From an uncultured Flavobacteriaceae bacterium (GTDB lineage Bacteria; Bacteroidota; Bacteroidia; Flavobacteriales; Flavobacteriaceae), in contig CALDYU010000002.1 of the NCBI GenBank assembly GCA_937944485.1, positions 62,001 to 126,000 on the forward strand: DNA of 64,000 nt, in the 5' to 3' direction. Each line of letters starts with the position of its first letter. Positions within the stretch are counted from its first letter, which is position 1. Under the pieces are notes generated by a model, which saw only the letters and a list, made by a program, of their open reading frames with translations, did no database searches and was not told the origin of the DNA. The translations under genes and the position numbers were made by a program. Shown one piece after another: positions 45,045-54,440 of this stretch.

Positions 45045-46388
45045 TCAGATACCGGTGTAATTGCTTGGCGTTATTGCTTTCAGTTCAGTTTTAATCGTAT
45101 CAGAAACTTCTAGCGTATCTATAAAAGTTGCAATAGATTCTTTGTTGATTACTGTGTTTGTTCGCGTGAGTCCTTTCAAGGCTTCGTAAGGGTTAGGGTA
45201 CCCTTCACGTCTTAAAATAGTTTGAATAGCTTCTGCAACAACAGCCCAATTATTTTCTAGATCTTGTTCAAATTTTTCTTTGTTTAAAAGTAATTTGTTG
45301 AGACCTTTTAAGGTAGATTGAAATGCTATCATCGTGTGAGCAAAAGGCACTCCGATATTGCGTAATACCGTACTATCAGTAAGGTCACGCTGTAATCTTG
45401 AAACTGGAAGTTTCGCAGATAAGTGTTCAAATATAGCATTTGCCAAACCAAGATTGCCTTCTGAATTTTCAAAATCAATAGGATTCACCTTATGCGGCAT
45501 GGCGGAAGAGCCGACTTCTCCATCCTTAATTTTTTGCTTGAAATAGTCCATAGATACGTAGGTCCAAAAATCTCGATCTAAGTCAATAATTATGGTGTTT
45601 ATTCTTTTTAATGTATCAAATAGAGCAGCCATATGATCATAGTGTTCAATTTGAGTTGTCGGAAAAGAATGATGTAAGCCTAGTTTTTCTTGTACAAATT
45701 GTTGACCAAAAGCTTTCCAGTCAATACTGGGGTATGCAACTTTATGGGCGTTATAATTGCCCGTTGCGCCACCAAACTTAGCAGCACTGGGGATGTCATT
45801 TAACAAATTGAACTGTTCTTTTAGCCGCTCAACATAGACTTCAATTTCCTTTCCTAATCGGGTTGGTGATGCCGGTTGACCATGTGTTCGCGCTAACATT
45901 GAAATATCAGCCCATTCGGTGACTAATGTTTTTAGTTTTTCAACCATCTCAAAATACGCAGGTACATAAACCTCATTCATGGCTTCTTTTAAGGAAAGTG
46001 GAATAGCTGTGTTATTGATATCTTGAGATGTCAAACCAAAATGAATAAACTCTTTGAAAGTAGCTAAACCCAGGGCATCGAATTTTTTCTTAATAAAATA
46101 TTCAACGGCCTTTACATCATGATTGGTTACTTTTTCAATGTCTTTAATTTCTTGAGCATCCATGGCGTCAAAATTCAGATATATCTCACGGAGCGACTCG
46201 AATTTTGCAGTGTCAAACGTCTCTAATTGCGGCAACGGAATTTCACATAAAGCGATAAAATATTCAATTTCAATTCGTACACGATACTTTATTAAGGCTT
46301 CTTCTGAAAAAAAAGGAGCACAATTGGTTACTTTGTTTCTATAGCGCCCGTCAATAGGCGAAATTGCGTTAAGTTGATTTAATGCCAT
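45045..46388 (-). CDS. purB: Adenylosuccinate lyase
   Basis: Cleaves fumarate from SAICAR and adenylosuccinate in purine synthesis. The 447-residue protein has the fumarase/aspartase superfamily signature GSSAMPHKVNPIDFENSEGN, the catalytic loop serine within it and HGQPASPTRLGKE with the catalytic His. Length and sequence correspond to the E. coli-type PurB (456). Followed by a small helical gene on its upstream side at 46500. Confidence 0.97.
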   Translation of the reverse strand: MALNQLNAISPIDGRYRNKVTNCAPFFSEEALIKYRVRIEIEYFIALCEIPLPQLETFDTAKFESLREIYLNFDAMDAQEIKDIEKVTNHDVKAVEYFIKKKFDALGLATFKEFIHFGLTSQDINNTAIPLSLKEAMNEVYVPAYFEMVEKLKTLVTEWADISMLARTHGQPASPTRLGKEIEVYVERLKEQFNLLNDIPSAAKFGGATGNYNAHKVAYPSIDWKAFGQQFVQEKLGLHHSFPTTQIEHYDHMAALFDTLKRINTIIIDLDRDFWTYVSMDYFKQKIKDGEVGSSAMPHKVNPIDFENSEGNLGLANAIFEHLSAKLPVSRLQRDLTDSTVLRNIGVPFAHTMIAFQSTLKGLNKLLLNKEKFEQDLENNWAVVAEAIQTILRREGYPNPYEALKGLTRTNTVINKESIATFIDTLEVSDTIKTELKAITPSNYTGI

Positions 46389-46499
46389 TTGAAGCAGAAT
46401 TGAAATTTTTCAAGCCGTAAAGGTAACTAATAGTTCAAGAGATTAAAAGCATATCAACTACAAGTTCAAATAGTAATACCGCTAGAAGAAAACTATAAA

Positions 46500-47063
46500 T
46501 TAAGCCTTGATTTTAGACAAGGTCATGCGCGCTCTAGCTTTATAAGCCGCACCGCCCGAGCTATAGTTTTGCTCTAAAATGAGTTGTAGTTCAGCATGTA
46601 TCCAGTTAAACTTTCTTCCTAACAACAATAAGCAGGTCATAGAATATGCTTGAGTTGCGACTTTATGATCACCGATGAGCCAATCGAAACATGCAGTGGT
46701 AATCATCTGCAAATGTTTCTCTTGAAGGGTTTCTATGATTTTTGAGTCTTTTTTTTGAAAATACCCTATAATTAAATACTCACATATTTTAGCAGCTGGA
46801 CGAATAGAAGAATGACGCGTAAGCACTCCAATATTATTCGTGAAAAACGTGATATATGGAAATAGATATGGTAAATTTTCCTTAGCCGTGAATTCTAAAA
46901 CCCAGCAGGCTTTTGATGAAATTTGACTCGTGTCTTCAAATGCGATTTCGAGCAATGGCTGAATGAGATGAGGGTTTTTAGAAACGAGTATTGCCATTTC
47001 TAGTCGTTTTTCTCTTGAATGATTTACATAATCTAATGTGGCAATCAATTGTGCCTTATCCAT
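46500..47063 (-). CDS. HEAT-repeat-like protein of unknown function
   Basis: A 187-residue all-helical cytosolic protein. Residues about 12-135 show HEAT/ARM-like amphipathic pairs (for example REKRLEMAILVSKNPHLIQPLLEIAFEDTSQISSKACWVLEF). Regularly found just upstream of purB in flavobacterial genomes, but I know no function. On the same strand as purB with a 111-bp gap. Confidence 0.72.
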   Translation of the reverse strand: MDKAQLIATLDYVNHSREKRLEMAILVSKNPHLIQPLLEIAFEDTSQISSKACWVLEFTAKENLPYLFPYITFFTNNIGVLTRHSSIRPAAKICEYLIIGYFQKKDSKIIETLQEKHLQMITTACFDWLIGDHKVATQAYSMTCLLLLGRKFNWIHAELQLILEQNYSSGGAAYKARARMTLSKIKA

Positions 47064-47098
47064 AAATATTGTACTTTACAATCCCCTCAAAATTCAAT

Positions 47099-47572
47099 AT
47101 GAAAATAGTAAAAAAAGTGGCAATTGTCCTTTTATTGGTATTTATTGCGCTTCAGTTTTATCGCCCCAAAAAAAACCAATCTAACGGTAATCATTCTGCA
47201 CAATTTTTAACCGAGACGAATCCTCCACCAGATATAAAAGTATTGCTTCAACAAACCTGCTATGATTGTCATAGCAATAATACCGAGTACCCATGGTATA
47301 ATAATATTGCTCCTGTATCATATTGGTTAGCCAACCATATTAAAGATGGAAAAAAACACTTGAATTTTTCCGATTGGGAGCGTTATTCCTTAAAGAAAAA
47401 AGATCATAAGCTCGAAGAAATTGTCGAAATGGTCGAAGCTGGCGAAATGCCTTTAAATGAATATACATGGACGCATGAAGAAGCAAAACTAAGCGATGAA
47501 CAACGGAAAGCTGTTGTAATGTGGGCTAATCAAACTAGAGCACTGTATCAATTAAGTCGTCAACCAAAATAG
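47099..47572 (+). CDS. Haem-binding domain protein (cytochrome c-like CxxCH)
   Basis: A 157-residue exported or membrane-anchored protein with an N-terminal hydrophobic segment (5-18) and one CxxCH motif (TCYDCHSNNTEYPWY) that binds haem covalently in cytochrome c-type proteins. The region to about residue 140 (FSDWERY...EAGEMPL...W) matches the Haem_bd family. A longer frame from a TTG at 47069 is possible; the ATG at 47099 puts the hydrophobic segment at the N-terminus. Its last 38 bp overlap the 3' end of the convergent sirtuin gene. Confidence 0.85.
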   Translation: MKIVKKVAIVLLLVFIALQFYRPKKNQSNGNHSAQFLTETNPPPDIKVLLQQTCYDCHSNNTEYPWYNNIAPVSYWLANHIKDGKKHLNFSDWERYSLKKKDHKLEEIVEMVEAGEMPLNEYTWTHEEAKLSDEQRKAVVMWANQTRALYQLSRQPK

Positions 47573-48230
47573 AAACACCTTTAGCAGCGGTATCTTCAAT
47601 TATTTTTAAATTTTTATAACGTGAAGAGTCTACCGTCGGTTTGGGGTCAATAAAATATATCGCAGTTTCTTCTGGTACAAAATTAATAAGACTCGCTGCC
47701 GGATATACTTGCATGGAGGTGCCAATAATTATTAAAATATCTGCTTGCTCCGTTATTTGAATGGCTTTGTCAAGTAATGGTACTTGTTCGCCAAACCATA
47801 CGATATGTGGTCTCAACTGATGTCCTTGGGCGCATAAATCCCCTAGATGTAGATCATTTTTCCAGTATTGTATATCATTTTCATTAGCCGTGCTTCGAAC
47901 TTTAAGCAATTCACCGTGAAGATGTAGCACTTGAGTACTGCCTGCCCTTTCATGTAAATCATCAACGTTTTGTGTAATGATGTACACCTCAAAAAAACGT
48001 TCTAGACGAACCAAAGCCTCATGAGCTCGATTGGGTTTTACCTCAAAAAGTTGCTTACGCCTTTGATTATAGAAATCGAGAACCAATCCGGGGTTTTTAG
48101 CAAAACCTTGAGGAGATGCTACTTCCATAACATCATGTCCTTCCCATAAACCACCAGCATCTCTAAAGGTATTGATGCCACTTTCAGCACTAACGCCGGC
48201 ACCAGTCAGTACAACAATTTTTTTCTTCAT
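47535..48230 (-). CDS. NAD-dependent protein deacylase, sirtuin (class III, CobB-like)
   Basis: Removes acyl groups from lysines using NAD. The 231-residue protein has GAGVSAESGI and FRDAGGLW, QNVDDLHERAG with the catalytic histidine in LHLHGEL, and the class III Tyr-Arg pair FYNQRRK that favours succinyl and malonyl lysines. The four zinc cysteines are not conserved (STANENDIQYWKNDLHLGDLCAQG keeps only one), as in other Bacteroidota sirtuins of this group. Confidence 0.94.
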   Translation of the reverse strand: MKKKIVVLTGAGVSAESGINTFRDAGGLWEGHDVMEVASPQGFAKNPGLVLDFYNQRRKQLFEVKPNRAHEALVRLERFFEVYIITQNVDDLHERAGSTQVLHLHGELLKVRSTANENDIQYWKNDLHLGDLCAQGHQLRPHIVWFGEQVPLLDKAIQITEQADILIIIGTSMQVYPAASLINFVPEETAIYFIDPKPTVDSSRYKNLKIIEDTAAKGVSILVDDLIDTVL

Positions 48231-48263
48231 TCTTTAAAAATATACTTTTATTATATTCGATTT

Positions 48264-48920
48264 ATGATTGATCATCAATTGTTATCTTATTTAGAAGAAT
48301 TTATTTCTGAAGAACGCAAAGCACGTTTTTTAGAAATATTAGAACAACGTACCAAGTATATTACTGTGGCAATAGAAGATGTATATCAAATGCACAATAC
48401 CAGCGCGGTCTTGCGAAGTTGTGAAATATTTGGTATTCAAGATGCGCATGTCATTGAAGCACGTAATAGAAAACAATTGGATAAAAACATTGCCATGGGT
48501 GCTGAAAAATGGGTTGATGTTCATAGTTATAACACTACCCAATCGTGTATTGACACTTTGAAAGGTAATGGATATCAGATTATCGCTACCACTCCGCATC
48601 GCGATGATTGTCTATTGCCTGATTTTAAAATAGAGAATAAAATTGCTTTGTTCTTTGGTACCGAAAGAGATGGTTTAAGCGCTACTGTCATGGATGAAGC
48701 TGATGGGTTTCTTAAGATAGGAATGCAAGGTTTTACTGAAAGTTTCAATATTTCAGTTTCAGCTGCTATAATTTTGCAACAACTGTCTACGCAGTTAAAA
48801 AAGTCAGACTTTAACTGGCAACTTACGGAAGCAGAAAAATTAGAAAAGCGATTGGATTGGACAAAAAAAAGTATCAAAAGTATTGATTCAATTTTAACAC
48901 GTTATGAAGGCCGTAAATAA
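48264..48920 (+). CDS. TrmH-like tRNA/rRNA 2'-O-methyltransferase (SpoU family)
   Basis: SPOUT methyltransferase that 2'-O-methylates RNA ribose; the closest characterised type is TrmH (Gm18 of tRNA). Three SpoU motifs can be read: NTSAVLRSCEIFGIQDAHVIE, LFFGTERDGLSATVMDEADGFLKIGM and ESFNISVSAAIIL. At 218 residues it is the TrmH length (229 in E. coli), with an extra helical C-terminal tail. Confidence 0.9.
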   Translation: MIDHQLLSYLEEFISEERKARFLEILEQRTKYITVAIEDVYQMHNTSAVLRSCEIFGIQDAHVIEARNRKQLDKNIAMGAEKWVDVHSYNTTQSCIDTLKGNGYQIIATTPHRDDCLLPDFKIENKIALFFGTERDGLSATVMDEADGFLKIGMQGFTESFNISVSAAIILQQLSTQLKKSDFNWQLTEAEKLEKRLDWTKKSIKSIDSILTRYEGRK

Positions 48921-48966
48921 CTATTTTCACTACATTTAAACTCATAACCAACTAAATTTATTCATT

Positions 48967-49494
48967 ATGATGACTGCACTCTACATCATTGGTGGGCTGT
49001 TAGCCCTAATTCTTCTTTTACATCTTTTAGGGCCTAAGAATTATGAAGTATTTAGAACTGTTCAAATAGCTAGGCCTCAATCTGAAGTATTTACCTATTT
49101 AAGGTCTTTAAAAAATATGGATGATTGGTCGCCATGGGCAAAAAAAGATCCAAACATGCAAAAAAAATTTACAGGTACCGATGGTGAGGTTGGATCTGTA
49201 AGTTATTGGAATGGAAATAAAGCGGTGGGCGAGGGTGAACAAGAAATAAAAAAGATTATTAATAATGACCGTATTGAGTCAGAATTACGATTTTTAAAAC
49301 CCTTCAAATCTACTTCTGATTGTTATTTAGATGTCAATGATATGGGTTCTGGTATTACTGAAGTAAAATGGGGATTTACAGGAAAAAATAAGTTTCCGAT
49401 GACCATTATGTCTTTATTTAAAAGTATGGATAGCATGGTTGGGCCTGATTTTGAGGAAGGTATGGCGAGTTTAAAAGCTAAATTAGAAAGTTAA
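48967..49494 (+). CDS. SRPBCC (START-like) domain protein with N-terminal membrane helix
   Basis: A 175-residue protein with a hydrophobic N-terminal helix (about 2-20) and a START/Bet v 1-like SRPBCC ligand-binding fold (about 27-174): FRTVQIARPQSEVFTYLRSLKNMDDWSPWAKKDP and the later GWGFTGK-like strands are typical of polyketide cyclase/dehydrase-type members. Ligand unknown. Five bases separate it from the VOC gene; likely cotranscribed. Confidence 0.85.
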   Translation: MMTALYIIGGLLALILLLHLLGPKNYEVFRTVQIARPQSEVFTYLRSLKNMDDWSPWAKKDPNMQKKFTGTDGEVGSVSYWNGNKAVGEGEQEIKKIINNDRIESELRFLKPFKSTSDCYLDVNDMGSGITEVKWGFTGKNKFPMTIMSLFKSMDSMVGPDFEEGMASLKAKLES

Positions 49495-49499
49495 GTTTT

Positions 49500-49865
49500 A
49501 TGGTAGGATGGTTTGAAATACCGGTTTTAAATATGGATCGGGCAAAGAAATTTTATGATATTGTATTTGACATCTCAATTACAATTCATGAATTCGGGGA
49601 ATTTAAAATGGGATGGTTTCCCAATGACCCAGAAAAGAAGGGAGCCACGGGTTCACTTGTGCAACATGAAATGTACAAACCCAGTACAACTGATGGCGCG
49701 CTGGTTTATTTTTCTTGCAAGGATGTATCAAAGGAGTTAGGTAAAGTAGCTGCTGCTGGAGGAACTATTCTCAAACCCAAAACTCAAATAGGCGAGGGGC
49801 ATGGTTTTATGGCTTTATTTGCTGATACAGAAGGAAATAGAATTGCCTTACATTCAAATAATTAA
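49500..49865 (+). CDS. VOC-family protein (glyoxalase/bleomycin resistance-like)
   Basis: A 121-residue single-module VOC protein, beginning VGWFEIPVLNMDRAKKFYDIVFDI, the usual start of this fold, and ending AGGTILKPKTQIGEGHGFMALFADTEGNRIALHS, in which a metal-binding Glu occurs. Enzymatic role unknown. Adjacent to the SRPBCC gene and convergent with the amylase gene (10-bp gap, no terminator seen between). Confidence 0.88.
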   Translation: MVGWFEIPVLNMDRAKKFYDIVFDISITIHEFGEFKMGWFPNDPEKKGATGSLVQHEMYKPSTTDGALVYFSCKDVSKELGKVAAAGGTILKPKTQIGEGHGFMALFADTEGNRIALHSNN

Positions 49866-49875
49866 TAAATCAGTC

Positions 49876-51567
49876 TTATTCAAGCAGCTCTAAAAGCGCA
49901 ATATCGTAAGCGTTATTTAAAGTAACTTTACCGTTTTTAACAATTACCTCAGTTTCAGAATAGCGGTCAAATAATTTTGTGCCATTCCCAAAAAAACCTT
50001 TAACCCAAAGTGATTTTTTTCCCTTAGGCAAGTCTAGACCTACGACTACTTTATCTTTAAATTCATCTTTGACGAAGGTTCTACTAAACACATAGGGTTT
50101 TTTTGCCAATCGCTTATGCTTGCCTGCGCCAACTGCTGGATGATTGTTTCTAAACTGACCTAATTTTTGCCAATGTTTTAAAATGTTCTGCGTAGTTTCT
50201 GAGCTGTCAATAGCTTTCCAGTTCATAAACGACCTCAAAGTAGCATCACCTTGGGTACCCTCGATAATAAGGTTGCGAGCACTTTCATCACCATAATATA
50301 CCTGCGAAGTCCCCGGTGTCAAGAGTAGTACATTAGCTGTTCTGTATGGTTGGCTTCTGTCTTTGTCAAAAGGTTGGCCATCATCATGTGAAGTAAGGTA
50401 ATTCACAACTCCTTTTCCCTTAAATTGATTGTGAAGCAAGCTGTTGTACTTTTTAAAAATGGTTTCATAATCTGAGTGCCCATCTGTCTTTAGCTCAAAG
50501 TTGATTAGACTATTAAATCCGTAATTAAAATAATCTACTTTTTTATCACTAAAGTCATATTCTCTTCCTCCAGAAATACCGTAACCATATACTTCGCCCA
50601 TCATATAAAATGGGGTGTCATCTAGTACGTCAGTTGCATTTTTCTTTTTCCAGGTTTCAAAAGCGTAGGAAGCTTCTTCATAAAGTTCTTCCCAAGCAAT
50701 TTCATCGGCATGTTTAACCGTGTCTACACGATAACCATCAATACCAAAATCTTTGACATAATCAGTCAGCCATTTAATAATATATGCTCTTGGGGTTCTT
50801 GCATAACCCGTACGTTTAAAAAACACGGCTAATTCATCTAATTCGTCTGCTAGTCTTCCTTCATTCTTCCATTTGGCAAGTAGGGCATCGGGTAATTTTA
50901 CGGCAGTTTCAGATTCGGTAAGAATATCTGGTAAATTATTCACTAAAGTACAGCTGGTTGTGTTTTCATAATTGGTGAAACCACACACAGGTTCAGTACG
51001 AACCCATTCAGCAGGCCAAATAGGGTCATCTTGCGTTACGGGCCCCGTATGGTTTAGTACGGCATCCATCAACACGCGAATGCCTTTAGAGTGAGCGGTT
51101 TTAACCATAGTAGCCAATTCCTGTCCGGTTCCAAAATTAGGATCTAAAGCCGTCCAGTCCTTTGCCCAATAGCCATGATAACCATAAGTATTTCCTGTGC
51201 CTTCATCGGTACTTCCATGAATTTGCTCTACAACTGGGGTGAACCAAATGGCATTAATTCCAAGGTCTGTGAAGTAATTTGATTCGATTTTTTGAGTGAT
51301 TCCAGCGATATCTCCACCCATAAATCCGCGAAGAGTAGCGGTAGGTTTTATTCTATTTAGGGTAGTGTCATTCGCCGCGTTTCCATTGTTGAATCGATCA
51401 GTTAATAAAAAGTAGATATTCGCTCCTTCCCAGACAAAAGGGGTTGTTTTTTTATTTTCGGTGGTCAATTCTTTTTCTGTACTTTCAGAAAGTTCAGAAG
51501 TTTTTACTTGTTCTTTGCAAGACGCAATTAAAAGAATGGTAATGATAAGTAGGAGCCCTTTATGCAT
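49876..51567 (-). CDS. GH13 alpha-amylase lipoprotein
   Basis: A 563-residue lipoprotein (lipobox LLIASC, Cys17) of glycoside hydrolase family 13, cleaving alpha-1,4-glucans in the periplasm or at the surface. Conserved regions: DAVLNHTG (region I), FGIDGYRVDTVKH (nucleophile Asp, region II), MGEVYG (acid Glu, region III) and NYLTSHDDG (region IV, third Asp). Region order and the C-terminal beta domain (about 470-563) are normal. Likely works with a starch uptake system elsewhere; no SusC/D pair is present here. Confidence 0.94.
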   Translation of the reverse strand: MHKGLLLIITILLIASCKEQVKTSELSESTEKELTTENKKTTPFVWEGANIYFLLTDRFNNGNAANDTTLNRIKPTATLRGFMGGDIAGITQKIESNYFTDLGINAIWFTPVVEQIHGSTDEGTGNTYGYHGYWAKDWTALDPNFGTGQELATMVKTAHSKGIRVLMDAVLNHTGPVTQDDPIWPAEWVRTEPVCGFTNYENTTSCTLVNNLPDILTESETAVKLPDALLAKWKNEGRLADELDELAVFFKRTGYARTPRAYIIKWLTDYVKDFGIDGYRVDTVKHADEIAWEELYEEASYAFETWKKKNATDVLDDTPFYMMGEVYGYGISGGREYDFSDKKVDYFNYGFNSLINFELKTDGHSDYETIFKKYNSLLHNQFKGKGVVNYLTSHDDGQPFDKDRSQPYRTANVLLLTPGTSQVYYGDESARNLIIEGTQGDATLRSFMNWKAIDSSETTQNILKHWQKLGQFRNNHPAVGAGKHKRLAKKPYVFSRTFVKDEFKDKVVVGLDLPKGKKSLWVKGFFGNGTKLFDRYSETEVIVKNGKVTLNNAYDIALLELLE

Positions 51568-51663
51568 GAAGACATATTTTCTTTAAAGCTATAAAAATTG
51601 GCTAAAACAATAAAACTATTTCAAATAAAGAAAATGGAAAACAACGAGGGATAATAAAACGCC

Positions 51664-52443
51664 TTATTTTTTATTACGATTCAGTACTTTGAAATCTTCG
51701 TAACATCCACTTATGGCGTCTAGAATTTGAAGATCATTGGCGGTTTGTATAAACGACTTTGAATAGCTACAATTATTTAATATATCTTCAATATCCATTT
51801 TTTCAAGCTGTAGTAATTCAACAAGCGTTTCACGATCAAATTTAGAAGATAACAAATCCCTAATTTGATCATCTTCTTTAACTTGACGTAGTTTTCGCAT
51901 TTGGGCAGGTCTTTTACCAAAGAGATTACGCAGCAAATCGGCAGGGTTCAGTATCGCTCCTAGGACTTTAGTAACTGCACTAGGACTTTTATTGCCAGAC
52001 TCGTAACCCACTGAGAGTCCTGAGATACTATATTGATATCCACTATTTATAGGTAAGTTTTTTACATCAATTTCTAAATAACCAGTCAGTTGATAGGGGC
52101 GAACAATAACCTCTTCTAGGGCATATGCTAATTCAGTAAGGGCTATTTTGGTGTCTTTAAATTTGAACATATCATTGGTTATTCTAATTTTTTGAGACTT
52201 AAAACCTAAGAAAGAAAAGTAAAGGGTGTCATTAACAGCTGCGGTGATTGCAAATTCTCCTTTTTCATTGGTAATCGTTCCGACCACTTGATTTAGGTTC
52301 ACAATATGCACACTTTCCATTACAGATTTTGTCTGTGCATTAACGACTACAGCTTTGAATTCTTGGTTTTCGGTTTTTGAATTTTCTTGACCAAATCCAA
52401 GTAAACCTATAAGAATAAAAAAGAAGCCAATAAATTTCTTCAT
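51664..52443 (-). CDS. Exported protein with carboxypeptidase-regulatory-like domain
   Basis: A 259-residue exported protein. Signal peptide (MKKFIGFFFILIGLLGFGQE), then a CarboxypepD_reg-like beta domain (about 28-115: FKAVVVNAQTKSVMESVHIVNLNQVVGTITNEKGEFAI), and a helical C-terminal part (about 150-259). The ATG at 52443 was chosen because it starts the signal peptide; the frame is open up to 52515. Such proteins are the non-TonB relatives of SusC-like N-terminal extensions; function unknown. Confidence 0.85.
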   Translation of the reverse strand: MKKFIGFFFILIGLLGFGQENSKTENQEFKAVVVNAQTKSVMESVHIVNLNQVVGTITNEKGEFAITAAVNDTLYFSFLGFKSQKIRITNDMFKFKDTKIALTELAYALEEVIVRPYQLTGYLEIDVKNLPINSGYQYSISGLSVGYESGNKSPSAVTKVLGAILNPADLLRNLFGKRPAQMRKLRQVKEDDQIRDLLSSKFDRETLVELLQLEKMDIEDILNNCSYSKSFIQTANDLQILDAISGCYEDFKVLNRNKK

Positions 52444-52528
52444 GCTAACTGATATTAGTTCTAAAGGTACAAACAAAACAAAAAAATGCACCAAAGCACA
52501 TTTTTTAATATACAATTAACAGCTGGCA

Positions 52529-54316
52529 CTAAAAGAAATCACTTTTCTTGCCCTTGCTTCTGCGGTTTCCTGAGTTTGCGCTTTTACCATAACTACGGTC
52601 TCTTCTTTTGTTTCGACCACCGTTTCCACTACTTCCGCGATCTCTTCCTCTATTTCCACGACCCCCACTTCTACTGCGTTCTCTGCGACCTCGACCCCCA
52701 CCCGGATTTTTAGAAACCTCCACGTTTACAAACCTGCCATCAACTTTGAGGTCTGTGAAGGTGGTTAAAATTTTCTCGGTAATCGCGGCTTCTGTATTGA
52801 AGAATGAAAAACTATCTTTTACATCTACTTTAAAGACATCATCTTTCCCCAAGCCGACAGTTTCTTTTAGAAAATCTTTTAAAGACATCCAGTCATAGCC
52901 GTCTTTTTCTCCAACATTGATAAAGTAACGTACAGATCCAGAATTAGAGCCACCACTGCCATAATCACGGCCCCTTCCATGGTCTCCAGAATCAGCTGTG
53001 TTTAAGTCTCTAGTTTTATTGTAATAGTTATAGAAGCGCGTAAATTCAACAGAGACAATTTTTTTGATGAGTTCGTCGCGATCAACATCTTTTAATACAT
53101 CATTAATGGCAGGAAGGTAACTTTCTACATCTTCATTTATTTCAGTGTCTTTTATTTTATTTGCCAAATGGTAGAGTTGAATTTCGCAAATCTCAATACC
53201 TGTAGGAATCTTTTTTGAAAGGAATTTTTGTTGAATTTTATTTTCTATGGATTTTATTTTACGCATTTCACTGCGCGTTACAATAACCATTGAAATACCC
53301 GATTTACCAGCTCTTCCTGTTCTACCACTACGATGAGTGTAGGTCTCTATTTCATCAGGAAGTTGATAATTAATAACGTGTGTTATATCATCAACATCAA
53401 TACCACGAGCCGCCACATCAGTAGCAACTAACATCTGAATTTGTTTCTTGCGAAAAGAATTCATGACCAAATCACGTTGATTTTGACTTAAATCTCCGTG
53501 AAGCGCACCAGCACTATAGCCGTCTTCAATTAATTTTTCTGCAACGCGCTGCGTATCCCTTTTGGTTCTACAAAAAATAACTGAAAATATATCCGGATTC
53601 GTATCTGCCAAACGCTTGAGCGCTGGATACCGGTCTCTGCCGCCGACTACATAGTATTCGTGTTGAACATTAGAGGTGCCCGCATTTTTTGTCCCCACGG
53701 TAATTTCCTGTGGATTGTGCATGAATTTTTTGGCGATTTGGGAAACTTCCCTAGGCATGGTTGCAGAGAACAGCCATGTGGATTTTTCATCAGGCGTATT
53801 TGAAAGAATATCTTTAATGTCCTCGAAGAAGCCCATATTAAGCATTTCATCGGCTTCATCTAATATGCAGTAATCGATTTTAGAAATATCAACCAAACGC
53901 CGATTAATCATATCTTTCATTCGACCCGGTGTTGCTACAATAATTTGAGCGCCTCGCTTTATTTGTCGGGCTTGTTCAGTAATGCTAGCTCCTCCGTAAA
54001 TAGCAACGGTACCTAAATTCTTTTCATATTTAGAATAAAGTTTAAGCTCATTGGTAATTTGCAAACATAACTCACGAGTAGGAGATAGAATTAAGCCCTG
54101 GGTGGTTCTACTATTGGTATCTATTTTTTGAATAAGCGGAAAACCGAAAGCAGCCGTTTTTCCTGTGCCCGTTTGGGCTAGAGCGACCAAATCGGTTTCT
54201 GAGTTTAATAATATAGGAATTGCCTTTTCTTGTACTTCTGACGGATTTTCAAACCCTAAATCAGTAATTGCATTCAATAGAGACTTGTTAAGCCCCAATG
54301 CTTCAAATTTTGTCAT
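52529..54316 (-). CDS. DEAD-box RNA helicase with C-terminal DbpA-like domain and RG-rich tail
   Basis: A 595-residue helicase that remodels RNA, ribosome assembly or mRNA decay. All motifs are intact: AQTGTGKT (I), PTRELCLQI (Ia), DEAD (II), SAT (III), ARGID (V), HRSGRTGRAG (VI). Residues about 455-540 correspond to a DbpA-type RNA-binding domain, and the last 55 residues are an Arg/Gly/Ser/Lys-rich tail ending GNRRSKGKKSDFF. Close to CshA/DeaD-type helicases of Bacteroidota. Single gene, divergent from nothing; a -7-like CATATTTG is present upstream but is not a full match. Confidence 0.95.
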   Translation of the reverse strand: MTKFEALGLNKSLLNAITDLGFENPSEVQEKAIPILLNSETDLVALAQTGTGKTAAFGFPLIQKIDTNSRTTQGLILSPTRELCLQITNELKLYSKYEKNLGTVAIYGGASITEQARQIKRGAQIIVATPGRMKDMINRRLVDISKIDYCILDEADEMLNMGFFEDIKDILSNTPDEKSTWLFSATMPREVSQIAKKFMHNPQEITVGTKNAGTSNVQHEYYVVGGRDRYPALKRLADTNPDIFSVIFCRTKRDTQRVAEKLIEDGYSAGALHGDLSQNQRDLVMNSFRKKQIQMLVATDVAARGIDVDDITHVINYQLPDEIETYTHRSGRTGRAGKSGISMVIVTRSEMRKIKSIENKIQQKFLSKKIPTGIEICEIQLYHLANKIKDTEINEDVESYLPAINDVLKDVDRDELIKKIVSVEFTRFYNYYNKTRDLNTADSGDHGRGRDYGSGGSNSGSVRYFINVGEKDGYDWMSLKDFLKETVGLGKDDVFKVDVKDSFSFFNTEAAITEKILTTFTDLKVDGRFVNVEVSKNPGGGRGRRERSRSGGRGNRGRDRGSSGNGGRNKRRDRSYGKSANSGNRRSKGKKSDFF

Positions 54317-54440
54317 AATATGTGTTACGTCAATCGCAAATATGTATGTTGCATAGAGCGATTATCGACATAACCTATTATACTCGGCGCAACACATGCT
54401 ATACTAGCGGCATTAATTAAAGCGGCAAAGATAGGTTTAT

